From positions 682,001-746,000 of the forward strand of contig CAVVZB010000002.1 in assembly GCA_963752695.1 (NCBI GenBank): a stretch of DNA of 64,000 bases, in the 5' to 3' direction. Below are positions 39,529-48,485 of the stretch, one piece after another (position 1 is the first letter of the stretch; each line of letters starts with the position of its first letter). The stretch is from Bog-113 sp963752695. Its GTDB lineage: Bacteria > Acidobacteriota > Terriglobia > Bryobacterales > Bryobacteraceae. The position numbers and the translations under genes are program-made. Under the pieces are notes generated by a model. That model did no database searches and had not been told where the DNA came from. It saw only the letters and a list, made by a program, of their open reading frames with translations.

Positions 39529-40452
39529 ATGAATATTGCTATGAGTCAGGCGTTAACTATGGACCGCACATTTGAGCAGCCGGGTTGGAAAAATCTGCTC
39601 AATTGGACGGCGGCAATTCTCATCGCGATCGTTTTCCTCGCGGCGGGTTTGTTTCACATTCTCGATCCGTTTGGCGCGGCCGTATTGATGACCAATCTCA
39701 AGCTGCCGCAAGCGATCAGTATTCCTTTCGCCATCGGACTCGGCACCGTCGAAACGTTCACCGGGCTGTTGTTTCTCATCCCCCGATACCGCCGGTGGGC
39801 TTCGTATCTGGGCGTCGTTCTACTGCTGGCGTTCATGGCCTATATCGGGTACTTCTATAACGATTTGCGCGGCGCCGATTGTAGCTGTTTCCCCTGGGTC
39901 AAACGCGCGGTAAGCCCGGCTTTCTTCGTGGAAGACGGCGCCATGCTGGTGCTGGCCGTAGTGGCCGGGATGTGGACGGTGGCCACCAGGCGCTTACGGC
40001 TTCCGGCCTTGCTGCTAGGGATTACCGCTGTTTTCGCGCTCGTGTCGTTCGGTGTGGCCAGCTCTCGGCAGTCGGGTACGAAAGCACCTGACACGGTTAC
40101 TGTAAACGGGAAAGCGTACAACATTGCGACCGGCAAAGTGTTCATCTACTTTTACGACCCCGAGTGCATGTATTGCGTTGAGGCCGGCGAGCGTATGTCG
40201 AAATTGAACTGGGGCGACACCAAGTTCGTCGGTCAGCCCATCACCAACCCGCAATTCGCGCCCGCCTTCATGGAGCGGACCGGCTTGAAAGGTGTGACGG
40301 CGAGCAACTTCGACACTTTAGGGAAAACTTTCGCGTTTAAGAGAAAGCCTGCGGGAGTGGCAATTGAAAACGGCCGTCAAGTGGCTGCGTTAACACAGTT
40401 TGCCGCCCCGGAGCCGGTACCCACGCTTCGTAAGCTAGGTTTTGCCCAGTAA
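39529..40452 (+). CDS. MauE/DoxX-type membrane protein with thioredoxin-like tail
   Basis: A 307-residue membrane protein. Four helices (about residues 24-45, 60-85, 93-110 and 138-158) with a CSCF cysteine pair resemble MauE, which assists disulfide formation in methylamine dehydrogenase. After a fifth helix (about 160-178) comes a periplasmic part with a CMYC (CxxC) redox pair (about residue 210), like a thioredoxin fold. A disulfide-handling role fits both halves. The exact start (39529 or ATG at 39541) is not decided. Confidence 0.75.
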   Translation: MNIAMSQALTMDRTFEQPGWKNLLNWTAAILIAIVFLAAGLFHILDPFGAAVLMTNLKLPQAISIPFAIGLGTVETFTGLLFLIPRYRRWASYLGVVLLLAFMAYIGYFYNDLRGADCSCFPWVKRAVSPAFFVEDGAMLVLAVVAGMWTVATRRLRLPALLLGITAVFALVSFGVASSRQSGTKAPDTVTVNGKAYNIATGKVFIYFYDPECMYCVEAGERMSKLNWGDTKFVGQPITNPQFAPAFMERTGLKGVTASNFDTLGKTFAFKRKPAGVAIENGRQVAALTQFAAPEPVPTLRKLGFAQ

Positions 40453-40463
40453 TATAAAGTTCA

Positions 40464-40504
40464 GGCAGAGCTTGGACACCCACCAAGAGCGTGTCCACTC
40501 TGCC
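40464..40504 (+). other. Strong hairpin before nuoA
   Basis: GGCAGAG (40464-40470) pairs with CTCTGCC (40498-40504) and GGACAC (40474-40479) with GTGTCC (40491-40496), around an 11-base loop, with a 3-by-1 internal loop. No T run follows, so it is not a classical terminator. It ends 15 bases before the nuoA ribosome site and could protect the transcript or regulate translation. Confidence 0.5.
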
Positions 40505-40532
40505 CTCCGCTGTATCTGTAGGAAACACTTTC

Positions 40533-40889
40533 GTGCCTATCGAATATCTTCCCCTCCTTGGTTTCCTTGTCCTTGCAACACTTTTCCCGCTGGCCGTCTT
40601 ATTGCTCTCTAGTTGGCTGCGCCCCTCGGCACCGTCGAAGACCAAACTGGAGGCTTATGAGTGTGGGATTCCGGCGGTGTCGAACGCGCGAGGACGTTTT
40701 GCAGTGAGTTATTACGTCGTCGCGATTTTGTTCGTCATCTTCGATGTCGAGACCGTATTTCTCATCCCCTGGGCAGTTCGTTATCGGGCGCTCGGTTGGT
40801 TCGGAGCCGCGGAAGCCGGAGTTTTCCTGGCGATCCTGTTGGTGGGGTATTTGTGGGCCTACAAGAAAGGTGTTTTCGATTCGTTATGA
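40533..40889 (+). CDS. nuoA: NADH-quinone oxidoreductase subunit A
   Basis: A 118-residue membrane subunit (three helices: about residues 8-30, 65-85, 92-110) of respiratory complex I, with the conserved YECG motif in the first loop. The GTG start at 40533 has TAGGA at 40519-40523; an in-frame GTG at 40491 would lie within the hairpin. Usually nuoA is followed by nuoB; here the stop overlaps, as ATGA, the start of a secreted TIGR03437 protein, and no other nuo gene is in the window. Family membership is clear. Confidence 0.9.
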   Translation: MPIEYLPLLGFLVLATLFPLAVLLLSSWLRPSAPSKTKLEAYECGIPAVSNARGRFAVSYYVVAILFVIFDVETVFLIPWAVRYRALGWFGAAEAGVFLAILLVGYLWAYKKGVFDSL

Positions 40890-42616
40890 AACGTATTCAT
40901 AAGTCATTTGTCTTTCTGCTTTCTGTTACTTCGATGTTATCTATCGCCATGGCGCAGACCTCCGTACCGGAGATGCGTCTAAGCACGGCGGCCATTGGGC
41001 CATTGAACATAAGTCCCGGCGGGAACCCGCCCGCGCAGACTATTCAGATCTATAACGTGGGCGGAGGATCGCTAACCCCCACGGTGTCCAGTAGCGCGAG
41101 TTGGCTGCAGGCCTCCATCGGTACTGCCGTCGCTTGCGTCACTCCTCTAACCGGAACCTGTCTGCCGATTAACATTACCTACAACACGGCCGCGCTAGCC
41201 ACCGGAACTTACACCGGCTTCCTCTCTGTATCCGACCCGAACGCCATCGATTCTCCGCAAACCATCTCGGTGACTGTGTCAGTAGTAGCCTTTGGAGCGC
41301 CGAGCGGCATTCAACTCTATGCCGCTCCGGACGGCGGAACCGCCACGGCCACCATCAATACGCATGCTGTCGCAGTTACGCAGCCTAGTACAGCCAGCGG
41401 CGGCAATTGGCTTGCGGTTTCTCTAACAGGAAACGGCAGTTACGGCTTCTATTACCCCTATCAGGTCAAAGTAACTACTCAGTCCGGTCAGGTGCCCGGC
41501 ACTTATACCGGCAGTGTCAAAATCAGCGGCAGCAACACGGCGAGCGATAACACGACAATACCCGTGACGCTGAACGTGACTACCGCACCTATTGCTCAGC
41601 TGAGTTCATCGTCGGTATCCTTGTTTGCCGGGCTCGGGGGGCAAGCTAGCCAGACGATCAATGTGGCCAACGGCGGCCAGGGCGCACTCACGCTGACTGG
41701 CGCGACGCCGGCTGTCACGTCCGGCTCGGGCTGGCTGACCGCTTCGGTGTCGGCGAGTAGTGTGACCATTACCGCCAATGCCGCTTCACTACAGCCGGGC
41801 GGCTATCAGGGTTCCGTGACGCTGGCCACCAACGCCGCAAACAATGCCGCGCTTGTAATTCCGGTCAACCTGTTCGTCACCGCTCAGGTCGGCCCGCAGA
41901 TTGGCTTTGGAGGCATTGTCGACAACACAGGACAGGCGCCCATCGCGCCGGGTGATATCGCAGTCGCATATGGGACCCAGTTCGTGACGGGAAGTCCCGC
42001 GCCGGCCACGGCGCTTCCGCTGCCAACCAACCTCGGGAATGTCCAAGTGTTGGTGAATGGCGTAGCGGCGCCGCTCTACTTCACCTCCGCCGGGCAGATC
42101 GATTTTCAGGTTCCCTATGCAACGCCCGCCGGTACGGCAACTGTTCAGGTCGTCGGCAACGGCACCCCGGGCAATAAAGTTTCCGTGCAAGTCGCCGCGA
42201 GAGCCCCAAAGATCCTGCTTGAAGGCGGCTTCGGATCCTTCCCAATCATTGTCGACTACACCACCGGGGCGCAGTTGCAGTCAAACGTCACGGCCCACCC
42301 GGGCGACACCCTGGTCATCTATGCAATCGGCCTCGGTCAAACAAGCCCGGCTGCCACCGATGGCGCGGCTGCAACCGGATCACCGCTATTAGAGGTGAGC
42401 GGGCCTGTGACTCTCGCGCTTGCGGGAACTTCCCCGTTCTCGCAGAGCGTCAGCGTTACGCCTTCCTTCGTGGGCTTGGCGCCAGGTTTTGCGGGACTCT
42501 ACCAGGTGAATGCGCAGATCCCCGCCAGCTATGTCGCTCCCGCTGGAGGTCTGGTTTCGCTTACGCTGACGGTGAATGGGACCGCATCGCTGCCAGTGCA
42601 AATCGCCGTTCAGTAG
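40886..42616 (+). CDS. Secreted TIGR03437-domain protein
   Basis: A 576-residue protein with a signal peptide (residues 1-23, MKRIHKSFVF... ending AMAQ), then several beta-sandwich repeats of BACON type (SWLQASIGT, SGNWLAVS, GSGWLTASV) and a C-terminal TIGR03437 domain (about residues 341-576), which starts GGIVDNTGQAPIAPGD and contains VNGVAAPLYFTSAGQIDFQVPY and DTLVIYAIGLGQTSP. This family is expanded in Solibacter; its role is unknown, perhaps surface attachment. Its ATG lies in the nuoA stop (ATGA), a strange partner for a complex I subunit. Confidence 0.85.
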   Translation: MKRIHKSFVFLLSVTSMLSIAMAQTSVPEMRLSTAAIGPLNISPGGNPPAQTIQIYNVGGGSLTPTVSSSASWLQASIGTAVACVTPLTGTCLPINITYNTAALATGTYTGFLSVSDPNAIDSPQTISVTVSVVAFGAPSGIQLYAAPDGGTATATINTHAVAVTQPSTASGGNWLAVSLTGNGSYGFYYPYQVKVTTQSGQVPGTYTGSVKISGSNTASDNTTIPVTLNVTTAPIAQLSSSSVSLFAGLGGQASQTINVANGGQGALTLTGATPAVTSGSGWLTASVSASSVTITANAASLQPGGYQGSVTLATNAANNAALVIPVNLFVTAQVGPQIGFGGIVDNTGQAPIAPGDIAVAYGTQFVTGSPAPATALPLPTNLGNVQVLVNGVAAPLYFTSAGQIDFQVPYATPAGTATVQVVGNGTPGNKVSVQVAARAPKILLEGGFGSFPIIVDYTTGAQLQSNVTAHPGDTLVIYAIGLGQTSPAATDGAAATGSPLLEVSGPVTLALAGTSPFSQSVSVTPSFVGLAPGFAGLYQVNAQIPASYVAPAGGLVSLTLTVNGTASLPVQIAVQ

Positions 42617-42617
42617 T

Positions 42618-43676
42618 CTATCGGAGATTGAAGATTGGGGCTATGGCTACCAGGCCTAGCCCCACCGCAAACGCGGCTAGCATAATTCCAATCAACGTCT
42701 TCACGCGGGAGTTCGCTCCTGCGAATTCCTTCCAGTAAAGCAACCCCCACAGTATGCCTACCATCGTCGCCCCTTGGCCGATCACATAGCTGACCGCGGG
42801 TCCAACTCGCGCTTCCCCCTGCGCACTCGCCGCAACGAAGTTGGCGATGGCTCCAATTCCCCAGATCGCACCACCCAGTAAGCCCAAAGCGTGCTGCTTC
42901 CGGTTCCCTTTGAGGTAAGCGAAGATGTCGATCGGCGGCCCTTCGACTGGTAAATTCATAAAGAATAGGTTGAATACAAAGGTGGAAAGAAATACGCCGA
43001 TCGCGAAAATCAGCCCGATCGCATATGGACCAAGGCCGGCTTCGTTGGTGCGATCGCGATAAGCCCCGAGTTGCACGAGCGGGAAGAACAGGCCCATGAG
43101 AACACCGCTCGCTAGGCTGATGGCAACGCCCTTCACCCCAACCTGTCTCACCGTGGTTCGTGTCTCTCCTGCGCGAATCGCCTGATCGAGTCTCTGCGCG
43201 GCAAAAGCACGGTACGCCAGCGCCGTCACGATCACCGCCCCCGTAATGAGCGCTACGCCCGCAAACAGGAGTACCGGGTTCCCGCTCGGATCGATCAGAT
43301 AATTCAGCACCACGCCGATGATCAGCGCCAGGCCAATCGCAATCGGAAACGCCACCGCCATCCCGGCAATCGAGATCGCGGCGACCAGCAGCATGTTTGC
43401 CAAGTTGAACACGACCCCGCCAGCCAATGCATAGGCGTCCTGCCTCTTGCCGGATTTAACAATGTCATCCAGCGTGGCAAACCCGTCGTAGCCGAGCGTT
43501 CCAAAGGTGAAGGCGAGGACCACCGCTATAAAGAGGAGCCCCGCGGAATAATCGAAGTAAAAAAGCTCAAATCGCCATTTCTTCGTAAGCTTTTGGGTGT
43601 TCGCCCATGATCCCCAACAGATCATGGAAAGCAGCATGAGAGACAGCGCGGCGAGGTAACTCGAGGGAAGCAGCAT
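42618..43676 (-). CDS. RhaT/GRP-like sugar permease
   Basis: A 352-residue protein with about ten hydrophobic helices arranged as two five-helix halves, the pattern of the drug/metabolite superfamily. The motifs MLLSMICWGSWANTQKL and GGVVFNLANMLLVAAISIAGMAVAFPIAIGLALIIGVV fit the rhamnose/glucose-ribose permease families. The exact substrate cannot be read. It converges with the TIGR03437 gene, one base apart. Confidence 0.75.
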   Translation of the reverse strand: MLLPSSYLAALSLMLLSMICWGSWANTQKLTKKWRFELFYFDYSAGLLFIAVVLAFTFGTLGYDGFATLDDIVKSGKRQDAYALAGGVVFNLANMLLVAAISIAGMAVAFPIAIGLALIIGVVLNYLIDPSGNPVLLFAGVALITGAVIVTALAYRAFAAQRLDQAIRAGETRTTVRQVGVKGVAISLASGVLMGLFFPLVQLGAYRDRTNEAGLGPYAIGLIFAIGVFLSTFVFNLFFMNLPVEGPPIDIFAYLKGNRKQHALGLLGGAIWGIGAIANFVAASAQGEARVGPAVSYVIGQGATMVGILWGLLYWKEFAGANSRVKTLIGIMLAAFAVGLGLVAIAPIFNLR

Positions 43677-43748
43677 TTTTGCTTGTTGTGCGAGAGTACA
43701 ACGCCGCTGGGGTCGTGCGCAAGTTGCCTCCCTCTTGGGCGCGGTTGG

Positions 43749-45350
43749 TTATTCGCTGCCTGAATTGGGCGTGGGGAGCGCGAACGAATAGAACTCGTTG
43801 CTCGCTGTCCCGATTGGCGCCGGGGCGGGGAAGTTGTGATAACCGCTACCCCAGAACAATACGCCGTTCATGATCGCGGGCGCAGCGTTCACCGATCCCG
43901 CGGCTTGAAACGTCCACAGCGTATCGCCCGAACTCCCGTCCAGTGCGAACATCAGGCCGGCCGTATCGGCGCAGTACAAGACTCCATTTGCGATGGTCAC
44001 CGGCCCGAGCGCGAGTGCGGGATTGCCAGCCTTCACCGGATCAAGGCCCGGGTCGGGAACCTGCCAGATGAAATGCCCAGTCGCAGCATCGAGCGCAGCC
44101 CAGGAACCTCCGTTCCACGGCATGCCGGAGGGCTGCAGGGTATACGGAGCATGCCGGATATTACTCATGGCCACGTACACGCGTTGATTATCGCTGGCTG
44201 TACCCCACTGAATTCCTCCGATCAGGCCGCCCGGACCCACAAACTGCTTCCAGACCACCGCGCCCGTCGATGCGTTCAGAGCCCAGTAGTTGCCGCTCTT
44301 TTGGCCCGCTCCGACCAGATCCGTGGGAACACCATTGATGTTGGCCGTAAACAGGTTTGCGCCGGAGCCGAAGTCGAAATCCTGCCCCCGTGGATAAGGG
44401 CAGCCAATTCCATACGGGCAGAAACCATTCCAGGCGTCTGTATAAGAACACTTTTTTGCCCAATTGACATTGCCGGTAGTCAGATCGAGAGCTACGATGG
44501 AGTCTTCGTAGTTATTCGCCGCTTGGCAAGCTACGACGGCAGCCACGTTGTTTCCCGCCGCCAATTCGCAATTTTCCACCGATACCGGAAGCGAATAGTT
44601 GTTGCCCGTCGTCACATAAATCTGATTCCGCGCGACATCGATGGCCGGAGTGCTAGACCAGATCGGCCCCCCCGTGTAACCCGGCGGAACCATGTAAGTC
44701 TGCCAAAGCAGCTGGCCCGTGGCTAGGGAAATCGCAACCAGACTTCCGCGAAAGTTGGGAGCGGCCATCTTCTCCTGGGCGGAGGAGACGCCGATGTAAA
44801 TGACCCCGTTGTAAATGATGGGCGATGCGGTCGCCACAGCCAGCGGAGTCGGATCGAGAACCACCTGCCAGATTAGATTTCCTAGAGCGCTATCGAGCGC
44901 GAGCAAAGACGCCCCGGCGTTGTAGTTGGGGTGACCCAGCGTGGCGCTCGCCCCGACAATCACCATGTTTCCGGCGAGCGTGGGAGTGGTACGAGAAATG
45001 AATCCCGCCGGAAGCCCGTAATCGGTCATGGCATGCGACCAGACCAAATTCCCGGTTGCGGTATCGAGCTTGTATATTGACCCCGACCAGTCCGGGAAAT
45101 AGACTGCATTCGATCCCAGGTCGACGGACGGCGTCGCGGAGACGTCATTCTGGGTGGCGAACGACCATCGCAGCGTAAGGTTTTTGGCGTTGGAAACCGT
45201 TACGGTCGATTCAATCGGGTTCCAACGGCTGTTCCGAATATCGAAACCGGAATACGGCCAAGCCGCGCCGGACTGGGCGCTGGCGGATATTGCAGAGCAA
45301 GCATATATCGCGCAGAGATAGTAATTCGCCTTAAGCTTCGATAATGCCAT
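43749..45350 (-). CDS. Secreted PQQ-type beta-propeller dehydrogenase
   Basis: About 533 residues after a signal peptide (ending ASAQ). Repeated WxxY/LDxxTGxxxW blades (YKLDTATGNLVWSH, LDSALGNLIWQ, VALDLTTGNVNWAK, AALDAATGHFIWQ) form an eight-bladed propeller of the quinoprotein alcohol dehydrogenase superfamily, close to polyvinyl-alcohol dehydrogenase in pattern. Such enzymes oxidise alcohols using PQQ and pass electrons to cytochrome c. The nearest haem protein is the next gene upstream on the same strand, across a terminator. I set the ATG at 45350; a TTG at 45407 is possible. No strong ribosome site. Confidence 0.75.
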   Translation of the reverse strand: MALSKLKANYYLCAIYACSAISASAQSGAAWPYSGFDIRNSRWNPIESTVTVSNAKNLTLRWSFATQNDVSATPSVDLGSNAVYFPDWSGSIYKLDTATGNLVWSHAMTDYGLPAGFISRTTPTLAGNMVIVGASATLGHPNYNAGASLLALDSALGNLIWQVVLDPTPLAVATASPIIYNGVIYIGVSSAQEKMAAPNFRGSLVAISLATGQLLWQTYMVPPGYTGGPIWSSTPAIDVARNQIYVTTGNNYSLPVSVENCELAAGNNVAAVVACQAANNYEDSIVALDLTTGNVNWAKKCSYTDAWNGFCPYGIGCPYPRGQDFDFGSGANLFTANINGVPTDLVGAGQKSGNYWALNASTGAVVWKQFVGPGGLIGGIQWGTASDNQRVYVAMSNIRHAPYTLQPSGMPWNGGSWAALDAATGHFIWQVPDPGLDPVKAGNPALALGPVTIANGVLYCADTAGLMFALDGSSGDTLWTFQAAGSVNAAPAIMNGVLFWGSGYHNFPAPAPIGTASNEFYSFALPTPNSGSE

Positions 45351-45516
45351 CGCTAATAGGGGTTTGAACGGTTTATTGACTATGGCAATATTTTTCCCGA
45401 TTGGCAAACTATTTCGGAGTAATTTCTTTTTATCTTTCCTATTTAGTTACTCTCTACTGAATTAGTAGTGATTTAAGTAAGCCTCTAGGATGCGCAATGG
45501 TGGTTTCTTAAGCGCG

Positions 45517-45567
45517 AAAAAAAAGGCCGGAGATTCAGACCATTGCAGCAAGTCTGAAGCTCCGGCC
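45517..45567 (-). terminator. Rho-independent terminator of the two-haem gene
   Basis: On the minus strand a long stem (GGCCGGAG then TTCAGAC, each perfectly paired, with one mismatch between them) and an 11-base loop is followed by eight T (the A run at 45517-45524). Stem arms are 45525-45540 and 45552-45567. It sits just 28 bases after the stop of the cytochrome gene at 45595. Confidence 0.9.
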
Positions 45568-45594
45568 CTGGAAACCCAGGCGGAATGTTAAGTG

Positions 45595-48054
45595 TTAATT
45601 GGTGCCCGTTCCCGGGTAAACGCCCATAATGCTGAGAGTGTCGCCCGCCACGATCAACCCCTGAACCTGCGCCTGCGTCAACGTTCTTGCGTTTCCGTCG
45701 ACCGTGTAGGTTTTCGATGACGGCTGGTAGAGAAGTCCATGCACCTTGCCATTGACGGTGCCACGCGCAATCAGATCGATGTTACCCGCTGCCGCTTGGG
45801 CCTCAAGAGTATTCCAGTCCGTTTGTACGGATGGCGAGGTAACGTTCGCTGCCGATAATGTTCGGGTGAAGCCCACCGCGGGGGCCGTGCCGGTATCGAA
45901 GCACATCAGATAAGCACTGATATCCAGAGCTTGTGTAGCGTTATAAAGCGTAAACGCCCGGCCTTTGAAGAAATCAACCAGGCTGGTGAGAAATCCATCG
46001 TGATCCAAGCCAAAGCCATCGATTGTGGTCGGTCCATTCTTATTGAATAGAAGGCGCTGGTACACACTGCGAAGATGTGGGTTTTTCAGAGGCTGCGGCC
46101 GGAAGTCCAGGGCATCGATCTGCAGATTCGAACCCGGTCCATTGCCGGGGTTCGCCAGGTGGCAGGAGTTGCAAGTCTTTTTGCCGGTGACTAGATTCGT
46201 GAGCACCAAGTTGTTGTAATCCTGAATGCCTTGGTTAGGATTGCCGCCATCGAACGTCGCGGGCATTGTGCGATCTAGGTTCTGGTTCGGGTTGGGCTGG
46301 AAAAGAATAGTGTTGACGAAATTGGTGTAGGCCGTCATGTCGTCGGTCGAGATTTGCACGTTGCCCATTAGCGTATCGAAGGCCGAGTTGAATGCCGCGA
46401 AGTTGGCGTGGTCGCCTCGCCAGTGATAAGGCGCTAGACCGTTCAGCCCGCGGAAGGTCTGGGTCGTCATTGGCCCTTTCATGGGGTGGAAGGTGATGCT
46501 CTGGCCATTCTGAACGACGGTCTGCAAATCCCCTGCCGGATTGCCCAGGTTCCACGCCAGGTGATCGATGTCGCCATCGATGTGGCAGCTAGCGCACGAC
46601 GCAGTCCCATTTCCGGAGAGTTTCGCGTCATAAAGGAATCCGCGTCCATTCTTGATCACGGACGGGGTCGGGTCGGTTCCCACCGGGATTTCGCTCAGGA
46701 CCGTCTTTTGGACGGTGTCGATGATGGAGATCGTATTAGAAATCCGGTTGTAGCAGTACAACTTCTGGGCAGTCGCATTGTAGGCCAGCGCGCGCGGGCC
46801 TCGCTTGTTCGCCGGATCGGCATTTGGACCGGAACCAGCCGGCTGCGAAACCTCGACAAACGAAAGCACATTTCCGGCAGTATCGACCCAAGCTACGCGA
46901 TCGGTTCCGAATGCCGCCACATACATGAACGCGCCACTGGGATCGACCACGACGCTGGTTGGTTCGGCAAGCGACGTTGAGATCGCCCCCGGGTTCGGAA
47001 GTACAGCGTAGTTAATGTTGGGATTCAGATCGAACGCGGTGACAGTACCCGTGGCCACCTGAACGCGCGTTATGCGGTTATTCACCATGTGTCCCCGCAC
47101 ATTCGATTCGAACTGAACCACGTTCAGGGCATCCATGTTGCCAATGTAGAGGTCGCCCGTAACCGGGTTCACTCCAAGACCTTGATTGATAGTGCCGACC
47201 GACGAAAAGTAGCCCGCCACGCTAGGCGTAGCTCCGGCGTTAATCGCGACAACACCATTCGCCGGCATCGTATAGGGAATCTTCGACGCCCAAACCGGAT
47301 TGGTCGAATTCACGATCAAACTGACCTGCGGGGCGGGTGGTAACGCCGGATTTGTTGGCGGTGGCGGAGGCGGAGCTAGTTGCGAGGGAATCAACGTCGT
47401 CTTGTTTCCAGCGATTGTAAACAGGGCATACACGTCCTTGCCACTCGGGCTGACGGCCATGGCTCGGGGACTGCCGCCGAAAACCGGCAGAATGGCTGTA
47501 ATTTTGAGAGTTGCGATGTTGATCACCGCGATAGCGTTACTCCGCGATACGCTGACATACGCATTGCCGCCCGCGAATACAACGTCGATCGGTTCATCGG
47601 GCACGTGCAAGGTAGCCGTCACAATGCCTTTCGAAACCGAAACTACGCTGATGCTGTCGGAAACCTGATTAACAACCCATACCTGATCACTAGAAACGGG
47701 ATTTACGGAGGTCGGCTCGACGCCCACGGGGATCTCGGCCAGAAGCTTTGGGCTGGCTCCATTGCTCAGATCGAACACAGACACGCTGCTGTTCGGAGGG
47801 TTTGCGACGAACATGCGGGTTCCATCCGGTGAAAGCCGAATCGGATTTGTGATAAAGCCTTCAAAGTTGGCGAAGCCAGCCTGTTGAGCGCCCCTTTGTC
47901 CTGTTAAGACCGGCACTGGAGCCGCTCCCAGAGTAGAAATGACTAGGCTGCCGAGTGCAAGATACGTCTGGATGGCTCGGACCGTCTTATTAAAGTTAGG
48001 TGACAATTCCTTATAGCTCCCGGCCGCGTTCTTACAAAAATTGAGGCGGGACAC
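45595..48054 (-). CDS. Two-haem c-type beta-propeller protein
   Basis: An 819-residue exported protein. After a signal segment (about residues 25-45) comes a YVTN-type beta-propeller (SDSISVVSV, NTISIID, GSPRAMAVSPSGKDVYALF) and a cytochrome-c-peroxidase-like region with two CxxCH sites: C487-x2-C490-H491 and C628-x2-C631-H632. It would carry electrons in the periplasm. It lies upstream of the PQQ-type gene on the same strand but is separated from it by a terminator, so the two are separately transcribed, yet may be electron partners. The start is GTG. Confidence 0.8.
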   Translation of the reverse strand: MSRLNFCKNAAGSYKELSPNFNKTVRAIQTYLALGSLVISTLGAAPVPVLTGQRGAQQAGFANFEGFITNPIRLSPDGTRMFVANPPNSSVSVFDLSNGASPKLLAEIPVGVEPTSVNPVSSDQVWVVNQVSDSISVVSVSKGIVTATLHVPDEPIDVVFAGGNAYVSVSRSNAIAVINIATLKITAILPVFGGSPRAMAVSPSGKDVYALFTIAGNKTTLIPSQLAPPPPPPTNPALPPAPQVSLIVNSTNPVWASKIPYTMPANGVVAINAGATPSVAGYFSSVGTINQGLGVNPVTGDLYIGNMDALNVVQFESNVRGHMVNNRITRVQVATGTVTAFDLNPNINYAVLPNPGAISTSLAEPTSVVVDPSGAFMYVAAFGTDRVAWVDTAGNVLSFVEVSQPAGSGPNADPANKRGPRALAYNATAQKLYCYNRISNTISIIDTVQKTVLSEIPVGTDPTPSVIKNGRGFLYDAKLSGNGTASCASCHIDGDIDHLAWNLGNPAGDLQTVVQNGQSITFHPMKGPMTTQTFRGLNGLAPYHWRGDHANFAAFNSAFDTLMGNVQISTDDMTAYTNFVNTILFQPNPNQNLDRTMPATFDGGNPNQGIQDYNNLVLTNLVTGKKTCNSCHLANPGNGPGSNLQIDALDFRPQPLKNPHLRSVYQRLLFNKNGPTTIDGFGLDHDGFLTSLVDFFKGRAFTLYNATQALDISAYLMCFDTGTAPAVGFTRTLSAANVTSPSVQTDWNTLEAQAAAGNIDLIARGTVNGKVHGLLYQPSSKTYTVDGNARTLTQAQVQGLIVAGDTLSIMGVYPGTGTN

Positions 48055-48485
48055 TACAGGTATCTTTCAGAATTTCGCAAAACTTGCGGCCTGCAGTCTT
48101 ACGAAATTCCGGCCTCTGCTCTGACGTAGAGCCGATCAAGTCAACTTACCCGGAACCTGCAACATACCACGGAACATTCCGCTGGGCAATAGCAAGACAC
48201 GCGGTTGCTATTGACTTTCGCGATTCGTTTATGTGAGTCCGCTCCCACCGCGCGGCCGCTTCTCTCATTGTTCTTTTTTTTTGGGGGGAATGCGCAACAT
48301 ACCATTTCAAGCTGTGTTTTGGTTGCTCATACATAAAAAGAATTCTGTTTGATTTGAAGTTGTTCAATGGCGATTTGGGAAAAGAAACACGCAATTGCTT
48401 GATATTTCTTTCTGAATTCTTAGACACTATCTCCGACACCAAAGAGTTGTGTGACGCCGATCACACCTAAAGCGAGGCTTACCCT
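48055..48485. other. Divergent promoter region
   Basis: A 431-base gap between the cytochrome and the FN3 protein, with AT-rich stretches, a nine-T run next to six G (48274-48288) and the CRP-like operator described separately. A 98-codon minus-strand frame here (48146-48442) has atypical composition and is not taken as a gene. No repeats seen. Confidence 0.5.
48449..48466 (+). promoter_or_regulatory. CRP/FNR-type operator (perfect palindrome)
   Basis: GTGTGA-CGCCGA-TCACAC: the exact TGTGA-N6-TCACA consensus with one further matching pair on each side. It ends 20 bases before the start codon of the FN3 glycosidase-like gene, close to the ribosome site (GAGG at 48474-48477). In that position it would act as a repressor site, or the promoter is further upstream. 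Confidence 0.65.

Noticed and set aside
45517..45567. The strong inverted repeat as a mobile-element end
   Set aside because: The eight-base T tract on the minus strand and its position right after a stop codon make it a terminator; there is no partner repeat or target duplication.
48146..48442. A 98-codon minus-strand frame in the cytochrome/FN3 gap
   Set aside because: No ribosome site, composition unlike neighbours (many Lys/Asn/Ser from AT-rich DNA), no recognisable motif, and it lies over a promoter region with the CRP-like site just beyond it.
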